Assembly (NCBI RefSeq): GCF_014529535.1
Contig: NW_023503423.1
Coordinates: 3,024,473-3,088,472 of the forward strand
Direction: 5' to 3'
From: Bradysia coprophila
Taxonomy: Eukaryota > Arthropoda > Insecta > Diptera > Sciaridae
DNA: 64,000 nucleotides
Positions 19,477-29,213 of this stretch are shown piece by piece. Positions within the stretch are counted from its first letter, which is position 1; each line of letters opens with the position of its first letter. Below the pieces are notes generated by a model. It searched no databases. It was not told the DNA's origin and saw only the letters and a program-made list of their open reading frames with translations. The translations under genes were made by a program, and so were the position numbers.

Positions 19477-22400
19477 TTAGTTGGTTTCACTTTGGTTAGA
19501 AGACTCCGTTTGCTCTGTTGGCTTAACCGATACGTGATCCCGAACGTGGCGATGTAGAAAAAATGCCACTGTCACGGTACAAATGCCAATACCAACCGTC
19601 ATTATAATGTAGCCGATTCCTAATAAGATGTTCTGTAATCTGAGGAGCACAAACAATTTCATCGAAAAACTCATCATTTATCAAGCAACTCGTAAAACTT
19701 ACACTTTGGCGATAACGATGAGGGATAAGTCCGATTTCTCAATTTCAAAACTTTCCTCGTACCACAGCAGTGGAAGCCAGACATCACCAGCGACAGTACT
19801 GAAGATAGGGTATTCGGGAATCCGCTTCAGAAGCATATTAACTTGAACACGTGTCCGTGCGATAAGTGGAACACCTAGTTGCTGAGAATGTTTATGAATG
19901 GTAGACTGTGTGGCTACGAAGTCACTACCAAAATTTACGTACTAAGTCTAAGTAACATCCCGTTTCATGCAAATTCTCATCGGGATTCATTCCATCAACG
20001 GTGTCTCTAATGCTAGCTTCAGCTAAGTAGTAATGGGGCGAACTGGCGGAAACAAAGAGTTTCAAACATTGGTACAAATCCAATGTTCCCCTCACGGCAC
20101 AACTAGTAAATTCATTACACTCGCATGTAGGGCTCATCTAAAATGAATTGTCCTAAAGATAATGCAAACAGTTGTCTTATAATGTCACATTACCAACGGA
20201 TCGGAAAAGTGCAAATATTTGTAAGTCACTTTAATCCTTCGTATCCGAGTTTTATATTTGAAACGAAGTGGAAATGATTTACACGCAGCATCCGAGAATA
20301 TCCACAGAATTTCGTCTCTATACTGAAATGGTGGAAGGGACATTGTGTCCGTTCCATTAATTACATTACATTTTTCGTCGTGTTTGTACACGCTTAATGG
20401 TTTATCATTGATAGCAATTACACGACCAACATTTCGAACATTTTCGCTGCCCCGCATGACCGTATAACGTACTTGGATTGAGTCGTTTTTTAGCTACAAT
20501 TTAATTAGAACTTTAATTACGAAGCCTTGTACCTTCGGACAGAAATGCTAACACTGTCAAACCATCGAAATCTCAAAAGAGTTTTTTCGTCATTCATAGT
20601 CGTTAGTAGATTGCTCCTACGCATTTCTGCACAGACTGCTTTTGCAGACAACTCGGTGTGATTGCAATCGATTTCGATGCCATTGTCGATCCATTCTAAC
20701 GCTTTCATTGTGACAAATATTGAAGATGGTTTCTTGAATATAATGTCCATTGCCTCGACTACAAGGTTGAGCAAGTGTGGCCGTTCCGCATGCACCTTAA
20801 CAATTCCAGACTATTGCGGTAGATGAAACGAAATTTTCAATTCACAATTAACTCACTTAAGGTAAAAAGATTCAAATGTACTGTGGTGGTTGCATGTAAT
20901 ATCAAAAGCAACTTATTTTACTATAATATTGAGGTAACGTGGACTTTTGCTCCGTGGGGAAAACTCTTTACTTCATTCCAATAGTAAAATAGCATACATT
21001 TCATATCACGATGAGTTAAAGTGTCCAAGAGTTTCAGCTCGACATCGGGATACGAAGTATCAAATTACTTTCCTTTATAGTAATCGCCCAAAAACCACTC
21101 ACAGTGGAAGCGTGACGCAAGTCCTTTTATCCACTTACAAAAGAACTGATATAGGTGGAAAGTGACTCAAACTTCGACACGCAAAAAACAATGCGACACA
21201 GAACAGATGACAGTGTAAACAAATGACTAAAATAATTGGTTATTAAAAATAAGTTATTTCACACTGTGGCAGATCATGCTGTTTTATGAATGTATTTCTT
21301 CCAGGACATATATTCTGTGTTCTTCTTCTTTAATTTATCTCTACAGTGATTTCCTCAACATCTGCCACTTGTAACACTTCCACTGTAAGTGGCTCTTGCG
21401 CGATACCAGTTCTTAGTTCTTTTGTAAGTAGGCATGGGCGATAATGAAAATGATTATCGATAATTATCAATTATCGATAATCGATAATTATCGACTTTTT
21501 TTATCGAAAATTATCAAAAAAATATCGATAATCGATAATTATTGATATTTTGATAATTATCAAGATATCGATTATTCGATATATTGATATTTCGGTCCGA
21601 AAATCCGATATTTATCGATATATTCCGATATATCGATATATTATCATGAATTTTCAGATAAATATCAAAATATCGATATTTTGATAATTATCGAATTTCG
21701 ATATTTTGATAATTATCGATAATTATTAAATTATCGATAACGATATGATTAATCTATTATCGATAATTTGTTTCGATTGATATTATCGATAATTTTGAAC
21801 GCCTCCCATCCCTATTTGTAAGTATCCTTCATCTTTTCGGTTGAATTCGGCAAAACACTTAAAACGCTCAAATTATCGATAAAATAATTTATGGGTCAGC
21901 AAGGGGGAAAGGGGAAAATCAAAAAGTCCCTTTGTCCTAAGGAATTTTCTTTTCAAACTTTTAGTGTCTAGGGTCTTGCGTCACGGCGTCTTACTAATGT
22001 GACGTCATGATCTACTAATATCACATGTAAGTTCGAAACAAAATGATGAAATCGATTACTTCATTGGTGTAAAGTATCTCTTGATGAAAAAATCTATTTT
22101 TTCAATTTTTTTTTAATCATAGCCGTCGTTTGTGGATTTTGTGGAAATGTTTTATTTTGTATGATCCTGAAAAAATTTGACTTTTACTGTTCGTTTACTG
22201 ACTTGTCTAGATAGAAAAAATTTAACGGTCAATCTACGACTTCTTTTGTTTTGTGTTTGATACCAGATCTTGCAAGATTGCAAGCAAATTAATGCTAACA
22301 AACATAAATTTTTCTTTTGCGTGCAATACATAAGAGTTAAAACAGATGAGGACGAGGAGTCAAGTTGTGTTTAAATGTGCTGGCTGAAGTAATTCCAAAA

Positions 22401-23052
22401 CTTACCGTTATAACCGCATTCAATAAAGTAATTTCCTCGTCGCCTGTTAGCGGTGCACTTAATTCGGGACTGAATGTGTAGGCACTCCAGAAATTATAGC
22501 TAACAGTATCGTCAGATGCGTTGTCTTTCGAATTAACTTTTTGTTTGTATTCGCTGCAGACAGAAATGGAAATTTATTTACACTCAAAAGGAATTGATTG
22601 TGAGGTATTCAGGGAATGTTTCAGTTTAACAGTGGACTGTTTTCACGTACAATGGTGCAACAGGTCCTACGGACTCGACTAGCATAGCCTATTGTCTTCG
22701 CTTGTACATCTTGTCCGGCATCTTGCTACTGTTCAATTATAACTTACTGAAATACGTACGGCCCAACTTCTTGTAACTTCGGTTTCTCGATTCCGGTCTC
22801 AATTTCCTTTGGATTCGTAACATTCCACAGGTACAATTTGTATTTGAAGCCTATTTTCGTTTCCAGCTTATTTCGAACGAAACGTCCCGGTTTTGCGACA
22901 AATAGAAATTTCACAATTATTCGCACCAGTTGCGGCTTAATATAGAATATTATTAGGGCACCGACGAAAATTAGAAGTGCCGAAAGTAGGACCCGCAGCT
23001 TTACATCTCCGAACCACTTCTTTGCTAAAATTTCTATAAATCTACTTTTCAT
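19477..23052 (-). CDS. CD36/SNMP-family scavenger receptor, gene B
   Basis: Seven exons: 23052-22748, 22553-22406, 20810-20541, 20493-20194, 20137-19943, 19881-19703, 19639-19477. They total 1560 nt, 519 aa, in phase. Membrane lipid-binding receptor family as for gene A. Visible signs are an N-terminal membrane segment (LLSALLIFVGALIIFYI), AKPGRFVRNK, YLWNVTNP, VGPYVF, SAPLTGDE, CNVINGTD, SPHYYLAEASI..TVDGMNP, LLWYEESFEIE and a C-terminal helix (LLGIGYIIMTVGIGICTVTV). Six ectodomain cysteines match the CD36 pattern. Exons 2, 3, 5 and 6 have exactly the same lengths as in gene A (148, 270, 195, 179 nt), showing tandem duplication. The donor of exon 3 (TCT|GTCCGA) is weak and is placed by phase and by matching gene A. 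Intron 2 is swollen by nested mobile elements. Confidence 0.9.
21085..21835. mobile_element. Diverged 'GTGACGCA' foldback in intron 2 of CD36 gene B, interrupted by a hAT MITE
   Basis: The left part carries ACTCACAGTGGAAGCGTGAC, GACGCAAGTCC and ACTTACAAAAGAACTGATAT. The right part carries the complements CACTTCCACTGTAAGTGG and AGTTCTTTTGTAAGT. The right arm is split at TTTGTAAG by the insertion at 21429-21814. Order and spacing differ between the arms, so this copy is old or rearranged. Confidence 0.6.
21429..21814. mobile_element. hAT-type MITE filled with an ATTATCGATAAT array, 8-bp TSD
   Basis: A perfect 8-bp duplication TTTGTAAG (21421-21428 and 21815-21822) flanks inverted ends TAGGCATGGGCG and (complement) TAGGGATGGGAGGCG, which resemble hAT termini. 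The interior of about 330 bp is almost entirely a self-complementary TATCGATAATTATCGATA-type array. It is non-coding and sits inside a foldback arm, so it is the younger insertion. Confidence 0.88.
21836..22405. other. Remainder of CD36 gene B intron 2
   Basis: AT-rich intron sequence with no recognised feature. Confidence 0.4.
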
Positions 23053-23206
23053 TGTTAACCGGTCGTGTTGGCGCAGTGCACTGATATGGCAGTGACTAGA
23101 TTGTAAGGAAAAGTTGCATCGTTCCTTTACTTTTGACGTGAGAAATGAAATTCGAAATAGTTAAAACGAGTAAATAATAAACGATGAGAGTACTACAGCT
23201 GATCGG

Positions 23207-23215
23207 TATATATAG
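23207..23215 (-). promoter_or_regulatory. TATA box of CD36 gene B
   Basis: On the minus strand, CCTATATATACCGATCAGC lies about 155 bp upstream of the start codon, predicting a transcription start near 23180. It mirrors the TATA box of gene A. Confidence 0.55.
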
Positions 23216-23562
23216 GCTTTCCAATTTTAAAGCCTCATATTTTATGTAGAAATATATCATTAATCATTCGCTTTTCCGATAATGTAACAATAATTGTTCT
23301 CGCCATTTATGTCGATGAAATGTTATAAAAAACGCAACGCAAACGAAAGAAAATCCTTTATGGCAACATCTAAAATTTCCTATAGTTCTTACTTTGGATT
23401 TCGTATTCTTGACTTGAACATCTGCACAGTAGAAGTCGATAATATTGTGGTCTTGCAGTATGCAGTATAGTTAACCTTTATGCCTTTCCTGCCGCTGTGA
23501 AAATTGTTTATTCAGAAATTATTTATGCGAATTGCCATTAATATTCCAATGAAATATTAGAC
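23216..23562. other. Upstream flank of CD36 gene B
   Basis: No feature recognised beyond probable promoter-proximal sequence. Confidence 0.35.
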
Positions 23563-23710
23563 AGTTTGCGCAAATGACTTATAATTTATAAGTCAACTTA
23601 TAAGCGAGCTTATAAGTTGGAAATTATAAGTCACATCTTCATACATGAAGTTCAGCAGGAAGGTTACTTGTAATTTTCAACTTATAAATTATACGTCATT
23701 TGCGCAAACT
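23563..23710. mobile_element. MITE with ends AGTTTGCGCAAATGAC
   Basis: 148 bp. AGTTTGCGCAAATGACTTAT at the left and its complement GTCATTTGCGCAAACT at the right enclose several CTTATAAGTT palindromic blocks. The right half recurs at 26822-26921 together with about 120 bp of downstream flank, so the element and its flank were duplicated together. Confidence 0.78.
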
Positions 23711-23831
23711 CTCTATTGTGTACGTAAGAGGTTCCAATGAATTTTACTCGTGTCATATGAAACCAGAAACCTCTCGCCGAAAGCTATGAGAGAAAACATC
23801 GGTTTTTAGTATTGTCGATGTTCGTTGCTCA
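23711..23831. repeat. Flank duplicated at 26922-27055
   Basis: CTCTATTGTGTACGTAAGAG to GTTCGTTGCTCAAACAGTC is nearly identical to 26922-27055. In this copy a LINE follows immediately after CAAACAGTC; in the other copy the sequence continues CAAGGACTG, so the latter is the empty site. Confidence 0.82.
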
Positions 23832-25268
23832 AACAGTCTTCTTCTTCTTTTTCAGCCTGTTTCTATCCACTGCTGGATGTAGGCCTCTCCAACTTCTTTC
23901 CATTTTGTACGATCCATTGCCATTTGCTGCCAGTTTGTACCTGCAATATTCTTAATTCCGTTTGTCCATCTCTCTGGTGGTCTACCTATAGCTCGTCTTT
24001 TATATGGTCGCCAGTTCATGATCTTTTTGGTCCAACGTTCGTCTGTCCTTCTTGCAATATGTCCCGCCCAGCTCCATTTCAGAGATGCTATTCTTTCCAT
24101 GACATCAACGACCCTGGTTTGTTGTCGAATCCATTGATTCGTCATTCTGTCTCTGAGTGTTATTCCAAGCATACTCCGTTCCATGGCTCTTTGTGTCACT
24201 CTCAATTTATCTTCGGATGCTTTCGTTAAAGTTAACGTTTCCGCTCCATAAATGAGCACTGGAAGGACACAAGTGTCGAAAACTTTGCGTTTCAGACTAT
24301 TATTCATTTTGCTTTTGAAAATTAGTCTGAGTTTTCCGAACGCTGCCCATGCAAGACCAATCCTACGTCTTATTTCTGCAGTTTGGTTGTCCAGACCTAA
24401 CTTCAGTTTATGTCCTAGATATACATAGCTGTCGACTCGTTCAATGACAGTGTCACCAATTTTGATCTCTCTATCGTCCCCGATGTTGGTCATGACTTTT
24501 GTTTTCGATAAGTTCATCTTGAGGCCAACTTTGCTTGCCTCTTCACTTAACTGTTGTAGCATAAGCTGAGCCTGACCTAGATTCGCTGCTATCGGTCCAA
24601 TGTCATCAGCGAAGCGGAGATTGCTCAGGTACTCTCCATTTATCTTTATTCCCATTTTACTCCAGTTTAACTTCCTAAAAATACTCTGCAGAATCGCCGT
24701 GAATAGTTTCGGTGAAATGGTGTCACCCTGCCTTACACCTCGGCCAATTCTGAATTTCTCCGTGCTCTTATGAAGTTTTATACATGAAGTAGCATTTTTG
24801 TACACATATCGAATTGTGTTGGAGTACCTTGAGTCTACTCTACATTCGTCTAATGCGTCCAATATCGACCATGTTTCCACTGAATCGAAGGCTTCTTCGA
24901 AGTCTATGAATAGCAAGACTATGTCGATGTTGTATTCACGACACTTCTCAATAAGCGTTCTCATCACCTGCAAATGGTCGTTTGTGCTGAAACCAGATCT
25001 GAAAGCAACTTGTTCAACAGGTTGGTAGAAGTCGAACTTGTTAGTGTTCCTCTTCTTAGTGATTTTCATAAACAACTTGTAGAATGTTGACAATAGGCTT
25101 ATGGACCGGTAATTTTCCAGCTTTGTTATGTCTCCTTTTTTATGCAGCAGTGTAATTACCGCATTTTCCCAGGCTTCTGGTACTTCTTCCCATTGGAGAC
25201 ATTGATTAAACAAAGCCGTGATTGCCTTTAATAAGGAGTCTCCACCTAGTTTAATGGCTTCTACTGGA
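23832..25268 (-). pseudogene. RTE-type LINE, copy 1: 5'-truncated reverse transcriptase
   Basis: The minus-strand frame runs from the fusion start at 25375 to a stop at 23852; homology to the longer copy at 60645-62480 begins at VPVEAIKLGG, near 25268. It holds RT fingers and palm motifs (RSGFSTNDHL, FIDFEEAFDSVE, GVRQGDTISPKLF, LRFADDI with FADD at the catalytic centre) and the RTE-type C-terminus (WAGHIARRTD, RWTNGIKNIAGTNW, EAYIQQW). The 3' end is a short GAA-repeat tail (CTTCTTCTTC on the plus strand). The endonuclease domain is missing, as expected of a 5'-truncated insertion. This frame is still open along its full retained length, unlike the other copies. Confidence 0.87.
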
Positions 25269-25950
25269 ACCACTTTAGCTTTAACCATAAAAAGCTTGGA
25301 ACCAGTTTGCCATTCGCCCACAACAGATAGATAAATTTCTTCGAACAACGATTTTTTTCGGCTACGACATAACAATTTGTTAAATCATGGCCCTACGTTA
25401 GTGAAGGGCCGTGACGCAAGTCCGTTCACACTGAAAAATTTGACAAAAAATTTTTTCCGTAGGACTGAGGAACAATTTTTTGACTTTTCCCCCTCCGCTC
25501 TTACTACCCCCACTTCGTCACACACTTCCAACGTCGCTTAGGAAAAATGTTGTTTCTAATTTATGCTGAAAGGCTTTTTTAGCGAATTCGATTCTAGAAC
25601 TCGCTTCCGGCTCGTGCTGGAAACTTCTCATTGTGTACTGTACACGGACAGACAGACTTACGCGGATCAATCGTCTGTGTTTTAGTTACGAGTTCCCGTA
25701 CAAGAGACTTTGGACCGCTCATACCTGAAATACAGCGGCCTCGTGCCGGTGTCTATACCCTAGTAGCCTTGGAGTTGCATAATACAATTGATACATTCAA
25801 TTCTACAATCTTATCATGAAAAATGTTAATTGGAAACTTCCTCTGCAACTCAAAATTCAGATCAATTGAATGGAAGCTAATCTAAAATGATACCACCTCT
25901 AACTCAACAACATTTCTATAATCTAATCACGAGAGCCGACGAAATGCGCC
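25269..25950. other. Intergenic DNA between the LINE fragment and the secreted-protein gene
   Basis: The motif GTGACGCAAGTCC occurs at about 25410, the same motif as in the GTGACGCA foldbacks, without a detectable partner arm. No gene recognised. Confidence 0.4.
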
Positions 25951-25957
25951 TATAAAT
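25951..25957 (+). promoter_or_regulatory. TATA box of the small secreted-protein gene
   Basis: GCCTATAAATTTCACAG lies about 60 bp upstream of the ATG at 26010, predicting a start near 25982 and a 5' UTR of about 28 nt. Short UTRs with a TATA box are typical of strongly expressed secreted insect genes. Confidence 0.6.
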
Positions 25958-26009
25958 TTCACAGACTCGCACGTTTTCTTCTAAGTTTCATTATTGATTC
26001 GATTCGAAA

Positions 26010-26420
26010 ATGATCAAATTGGGTGTTCTGTTGTGCTGTGTCTGCATGGTCGTAGCATCGGAAGGTGTTGCGGAAAGTATCCATGTTGATACGAGATTTA
26101 TTCCGGAAGTTGAGCTTGTGTTGTCGGAAATGAATCAATTGAACGCGTTGTGGACAGTGCAAACACTGCAGCAATTGTTATTCCTCCACGGCGAGGACTT
26201 AAGTGCAAGAAGCGATATTTTCTGGCATCTGAATTTGCAGTTGCAAGGCCGTTTTGCGGATGGAAACAATTGGAATATGTTCTCATCTTCGGAAATGTCC
26301 GCAATTTATCGAGATGTTAAATTGAACTGGTATATTAGTGGAACTTTTGCCGTTTTCAAAACCAAAAATTATTATTTAGAAATACATGTCCCAGCTACAA
26401 CTGGCGGAAAACCGAATTAA
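26010..26420 (+). CDS. Small secreted protein of unknown function
   Basis: 136 aa, one exon. The N-terminus MIKLGVLLCCVCMVVASEG is a clear signal peptide with probable cleavage after VAS. The mature part (about 118 aa) is acidic to neutral, without cysteines, beginning with an amphipathic region (ESIHVDTRFIPEVELVLSEM) and ending GGKPN. I recognise no family. Reality is supported by the TATA box 60 bp upstream, a compact 5' UTR, the signal peptide, and an AATAAA that overlaps the stop codon (about 26418-26423). It sits alone between mobile-element debris. It could be a lineage-specific secreted or seminal/salivary-type protein, but that is only inference. Confidence 0.7.
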   Translation: MIKLGVLLCCVCMVVASEGVAESIHVDTRFIPEVELVLSEMNQLNALWTVQTLQQLLFLHGEDLSARSDIFWHLNLQLQGRFADGNNWNMFSSSEMSAIYRDVKLNWYISGTFAVFKTKNYYLEIHVPATTGGKPN

Positions 26421-26483
26421 TAAAGAAAAAGTTGTTCGAATTTAAACAAAATTATTATGTGGTAGGAGGGGTAATGAGATCCT

Positions 26484-26625
26484 TGTTTGAACTAATTGGG
26501 TGTACTGTACAATTTAATTTTTGCATAACAAAGCTGAAAGCGCCAACTCTAGCGATATCATTCATTTTAGAAATTGTACTTCAAAGACTGCGTCACACTT
26601 TTCTCGAAGAGATTTTTGTTGGGAT
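26484..26625. mobile_element. Solo arm of the 28630-29152 foldback family
   Basis: TTGTTTGAACTA to GATTTTTGTTGGGAT matches the right arm of the element at 28630-29152 over about 140 bp, with only scattered differences. The partner arm is absent. This is a deletion product or half-element. Confidence 0.78.
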
Positions 26626-26758
26626 GAGTCAGTAGTAGCGCCACATTTTTTTTCTTTTAGAGGTTTTTGTTGAGATTTTAATACCAAAAGTGCCTTGAAA
26701 TTCAAATGGGAAATTTCTTTATTCATTGTGTGTTTATAGTTAATGTTGATGAATTATG
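26626..26758. other. Short intergenic segment
   Basis: No feature recognised. Confidence 0.3.
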
Positions 26759-26823
26759 TGCGGCCTTGACTTCATCAACAGTTATGTCGGGCATATCCTG
26801 CGATCCCACGTTTCTTATTATTA
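26759..26823 (-). mobile_element. 65-bp internal shred of the RTE LINE
   Basis: GCGGCCTTGACTTCATCAAC through CCCACGTTTCTTATTATT matches 62101-62164 inside the largest RTE copy, with one visible substitution (CCTGCG versus CCTCCG). Neither LINE end is present. It abuts the duplicated half-MITE at 26822, so it marks a recombination junction. Confidence 0.82.
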
Positions 26824-27055
26824 TTATAAGTCAACTTATAAGTTGGAAATTATAAGTCACATCTTCATACATGAATATTGGAGGGTACTTATAATTTTCA
26901 ATTATATGTCATTTGCGCAAACTCTCTATTGTGTACGTAAGAGGTTCCAATGAATTTTACTCGCGTCATATTATGAAACCAGAAACCTCTCGCCGAAAGC
27001 TATTAGAGAAAACATCGGTTTTTAGTATTGTCGATGTTCGTTGCTCAAACAGTCC
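26822..27055. repeat. Second copy of the 23.6-23.8 kb segment (half MITE plus flank)
   Basis: Direct duplicate of the right two-thirds of the MITE at 23563-23710 and its downstream flank up to CTCAAACAGTC. Its left half is replaced by the RTE shred. Confidence 0.82.
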
Positions 27056-27284
27056 AAGGACTGAAAACAACCTTTTCAACACAAGCCACTTGCGTTTGGT
27101 TATAACGAGAAGAATTGTTTAATTAACTTTACATGCTTATGCACGGTAAAGTGCACTTTACATCACTCCTTGTGACAGGGAAAATGCACTTACCGTCCAC
27201 AAACATGTAAAATGTGTTACGTCACTGCTTGTAAATGCTTGTTTAGCCACGTGTGAATACTCCACAACAAACAAATGTAACAAG
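27056..27284. other. Intergenic DNA
   Basis: Contains partly self-complementary TGCACTTTAC/GTGCACTTACC blocks but no clear element. Confidence 0.3.
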
Positions 27285-27558
27285 TGCCCGTGTCCATGAA
27301 AGGTGCACGGGATGTCTTGGGTGATTTGGATAGCTCTTGGTACCCTGAAAAAGAAAAGTTCGGGTGCCAAGCTGAAATCCTGTCAGTTTTCGGGAAAAGG
27401 AGGGGAGAGTCTGGAGTGCACTTTTTCAGTTTTCGACCATTTTCAAACACTCTGAACAAAATATTTCGTGTTTTTATGGATGACATCGATAGAGAATTAA
27501 ATTTCCTAAACCATAGAAGTTTCCAAGACATCTCGTGCACCTTTCATGGACACGGGCA
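27285..27558. mobile_element. 274-bp TIR element with 36-bp inverted ends
   Basis: TGCCCGTGTCCATGAAAGGT at the left, continuing GCACG(G/A)GATGTCTTGG, is repeated inverted at the right end. The interior is non-coding. A diverged stretch near 37960-38020 (AAGAAAAGTTAGGGTGCCA) resembles its interior (AAGAAAAGTTCGGGTGCCA). Confidence 0.82.
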
Positions 27559-28510
27559 ATTCCATGGCTACTGGACTAAAAGGTTTTGCAAGCAAAATTA
27601 TATCACTAGAAAAAGAGATGTTTGCCTACTGCGATAAAATACCTCACTGATATAAGGCTGAGCGCAAGCTCTCGTATACGTACACGTCTCTTATATACAG
27701 CCTTATTTATTTATTTATTTATTTATAGATCAAATAAACAGGATTTCTCCCAATAACATATTTAATCTTTCTTATAGCAGTAATGTACTATTACTGAACA
27801 TGTTCTTTTATCGCATACGGTGTGTGTGTGTGTATTGACTCTATATACACGTACATGAGAGTAAACAAATTAACCCTAGAGTGCTAAAGGTTGTGCAAGC
27901 AAAGTTATGGCACTAGAAATAGAGATTGTTGGCTAAAAAGAGTCTTGTACTAATATTCGCGCAAGCGCTCGTATATGTACATAGCACTTATAAACATTCT
28001 TATAGCAGTAATGTATTATACTATTATCGAAATTTATTTAGCAGCTCGTCGATATTATGTTGTTCATGTTCATGTTACATTTCTTAAGACAAACAGGTGG
28101 TTTTCATTTATTCAATTGGACAAAATTTCCACACATTCTATCACGCAAACGAAGATGTGGCATTGTTTGAATTGAATCTCTATGTTGCAACATTTCAAAC
28201 TACTCAAAAAAAATAATCTAAAAATAGCCAAACAATGTTCAAACACCTCTCACCTCTCAGACACAACAGAATTTTTGTGATTTATTTTCTGTTTGTGGTG
28301 TCAACTCTGATACTAGAAAGACGTCTTTCATTAACATAATGTAATCATACAAGTCGAATTTGGGCTATTTTTTATAGGAATCCTCCGTTAGTATAGGCGA
28401 ATCATTAAAAAAAACCGTTCATAGAAATCTGTTCTCAATAACACGACTTATCGTGGTCAATTATCCTTATCGCGTTATTGTCATTAAATGTGCTACTTCT
28501 TTTGTAGGAC
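27559..28510. other. Gene-free AT-rich DNA with simple repeats
   Basis: A (TTTA)n tract is at about 27705-27728, a short (TG)n run near 27822-27832, and a weak duplicate of a segment of about 100 bp (GCAAGCAAA(A/G)TTATATCACTAG-like and CTCGTATA.GTACA) at 27585-27680 and 27890-27985. No gene seen. Confidence 0.4.
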
Positions 28511-28629
28511 CAATACTCTCTCTAGCAAACAAACTACTTTCATTAAGGTGGTGAAAGAATCATGAAGCCTTTGGAATTTACATGAAGATTACAGTCAAAA
28601 TGTAGAATAGTGTTTGTATAATAAAAAGA

Positions 28630-29152
28630 AATCCCAACAAAAATCTCTTCGAGAAAAGTGTGACGCAGTCTTTGAAGTACAATTTCTAAAATGAATGATA
28701 TCGCTAGAGTTGACGCTTTCAGCTTCGTTACGCAAAAATTAAATTTTACACCCAATTTTAGTTCAAACAAGCTGGCTTAGGTTTTCTCATCATCTGCCAA
28801 ATAATTTTTACAAAAAAAAATTTGACTGGAAACAACCAAAATTTTACCAAAAAAATCTGCGTCGCATGTGGCAGATAAATTCTCTTGCTGGTCTGTTCCT
28901 GAACATCTGCCACTTTGCGACGCAGATTTTTTTGGTAAAATTTTGGTTGTTTCCAGTCAAATTTTTTTTTTGGTAAAAATTATTTGGCAGATGATGAGAA
29001 AAACTAAGCCAGCTTGTTTGAACTAAAATAGGGTGTAAATTTAATTTTTGCGTAACGAAGCTGAAAGCGTCAACTCTAGCGATATCATTTATTTTAGAAA
29101 TTGTACTTCAAAGACTGCGTCACACTTTTCTCGAAGAGATTTTTGTTGGGAT
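28630..29152. mobile_element. 523-bp foldback element of the 'GTGACGCA' family
   Basis: Arms of about 245 bp are almost perfect inverted copies (ATCCCAACAAAAATCTCTTC at the left end, complement at the right end) around a spacer of about 30 bp. Blocks include GTGTGACGCAGTC, TGATATCGCTAGAGTTGACG and AAATCTGCGTCGCA. It is non-coding. A solo arm lies at 26484-26625. Confidence 0.88.
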
Positions 29153-29213
29153 ATCAGTCGTTTTAGAAGTTTTAAAACACAGCTTTTTATAACAGTTTAT
29201 AACAGAAATTCGG

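Noticed and set aside
23836..23850. CTTCTTCTTC runs as independent microsatellites
   Set aside because: They occur exactly at the 3' end of each RTE copy and are better explained as the LINE's own GAA-repeat tail.
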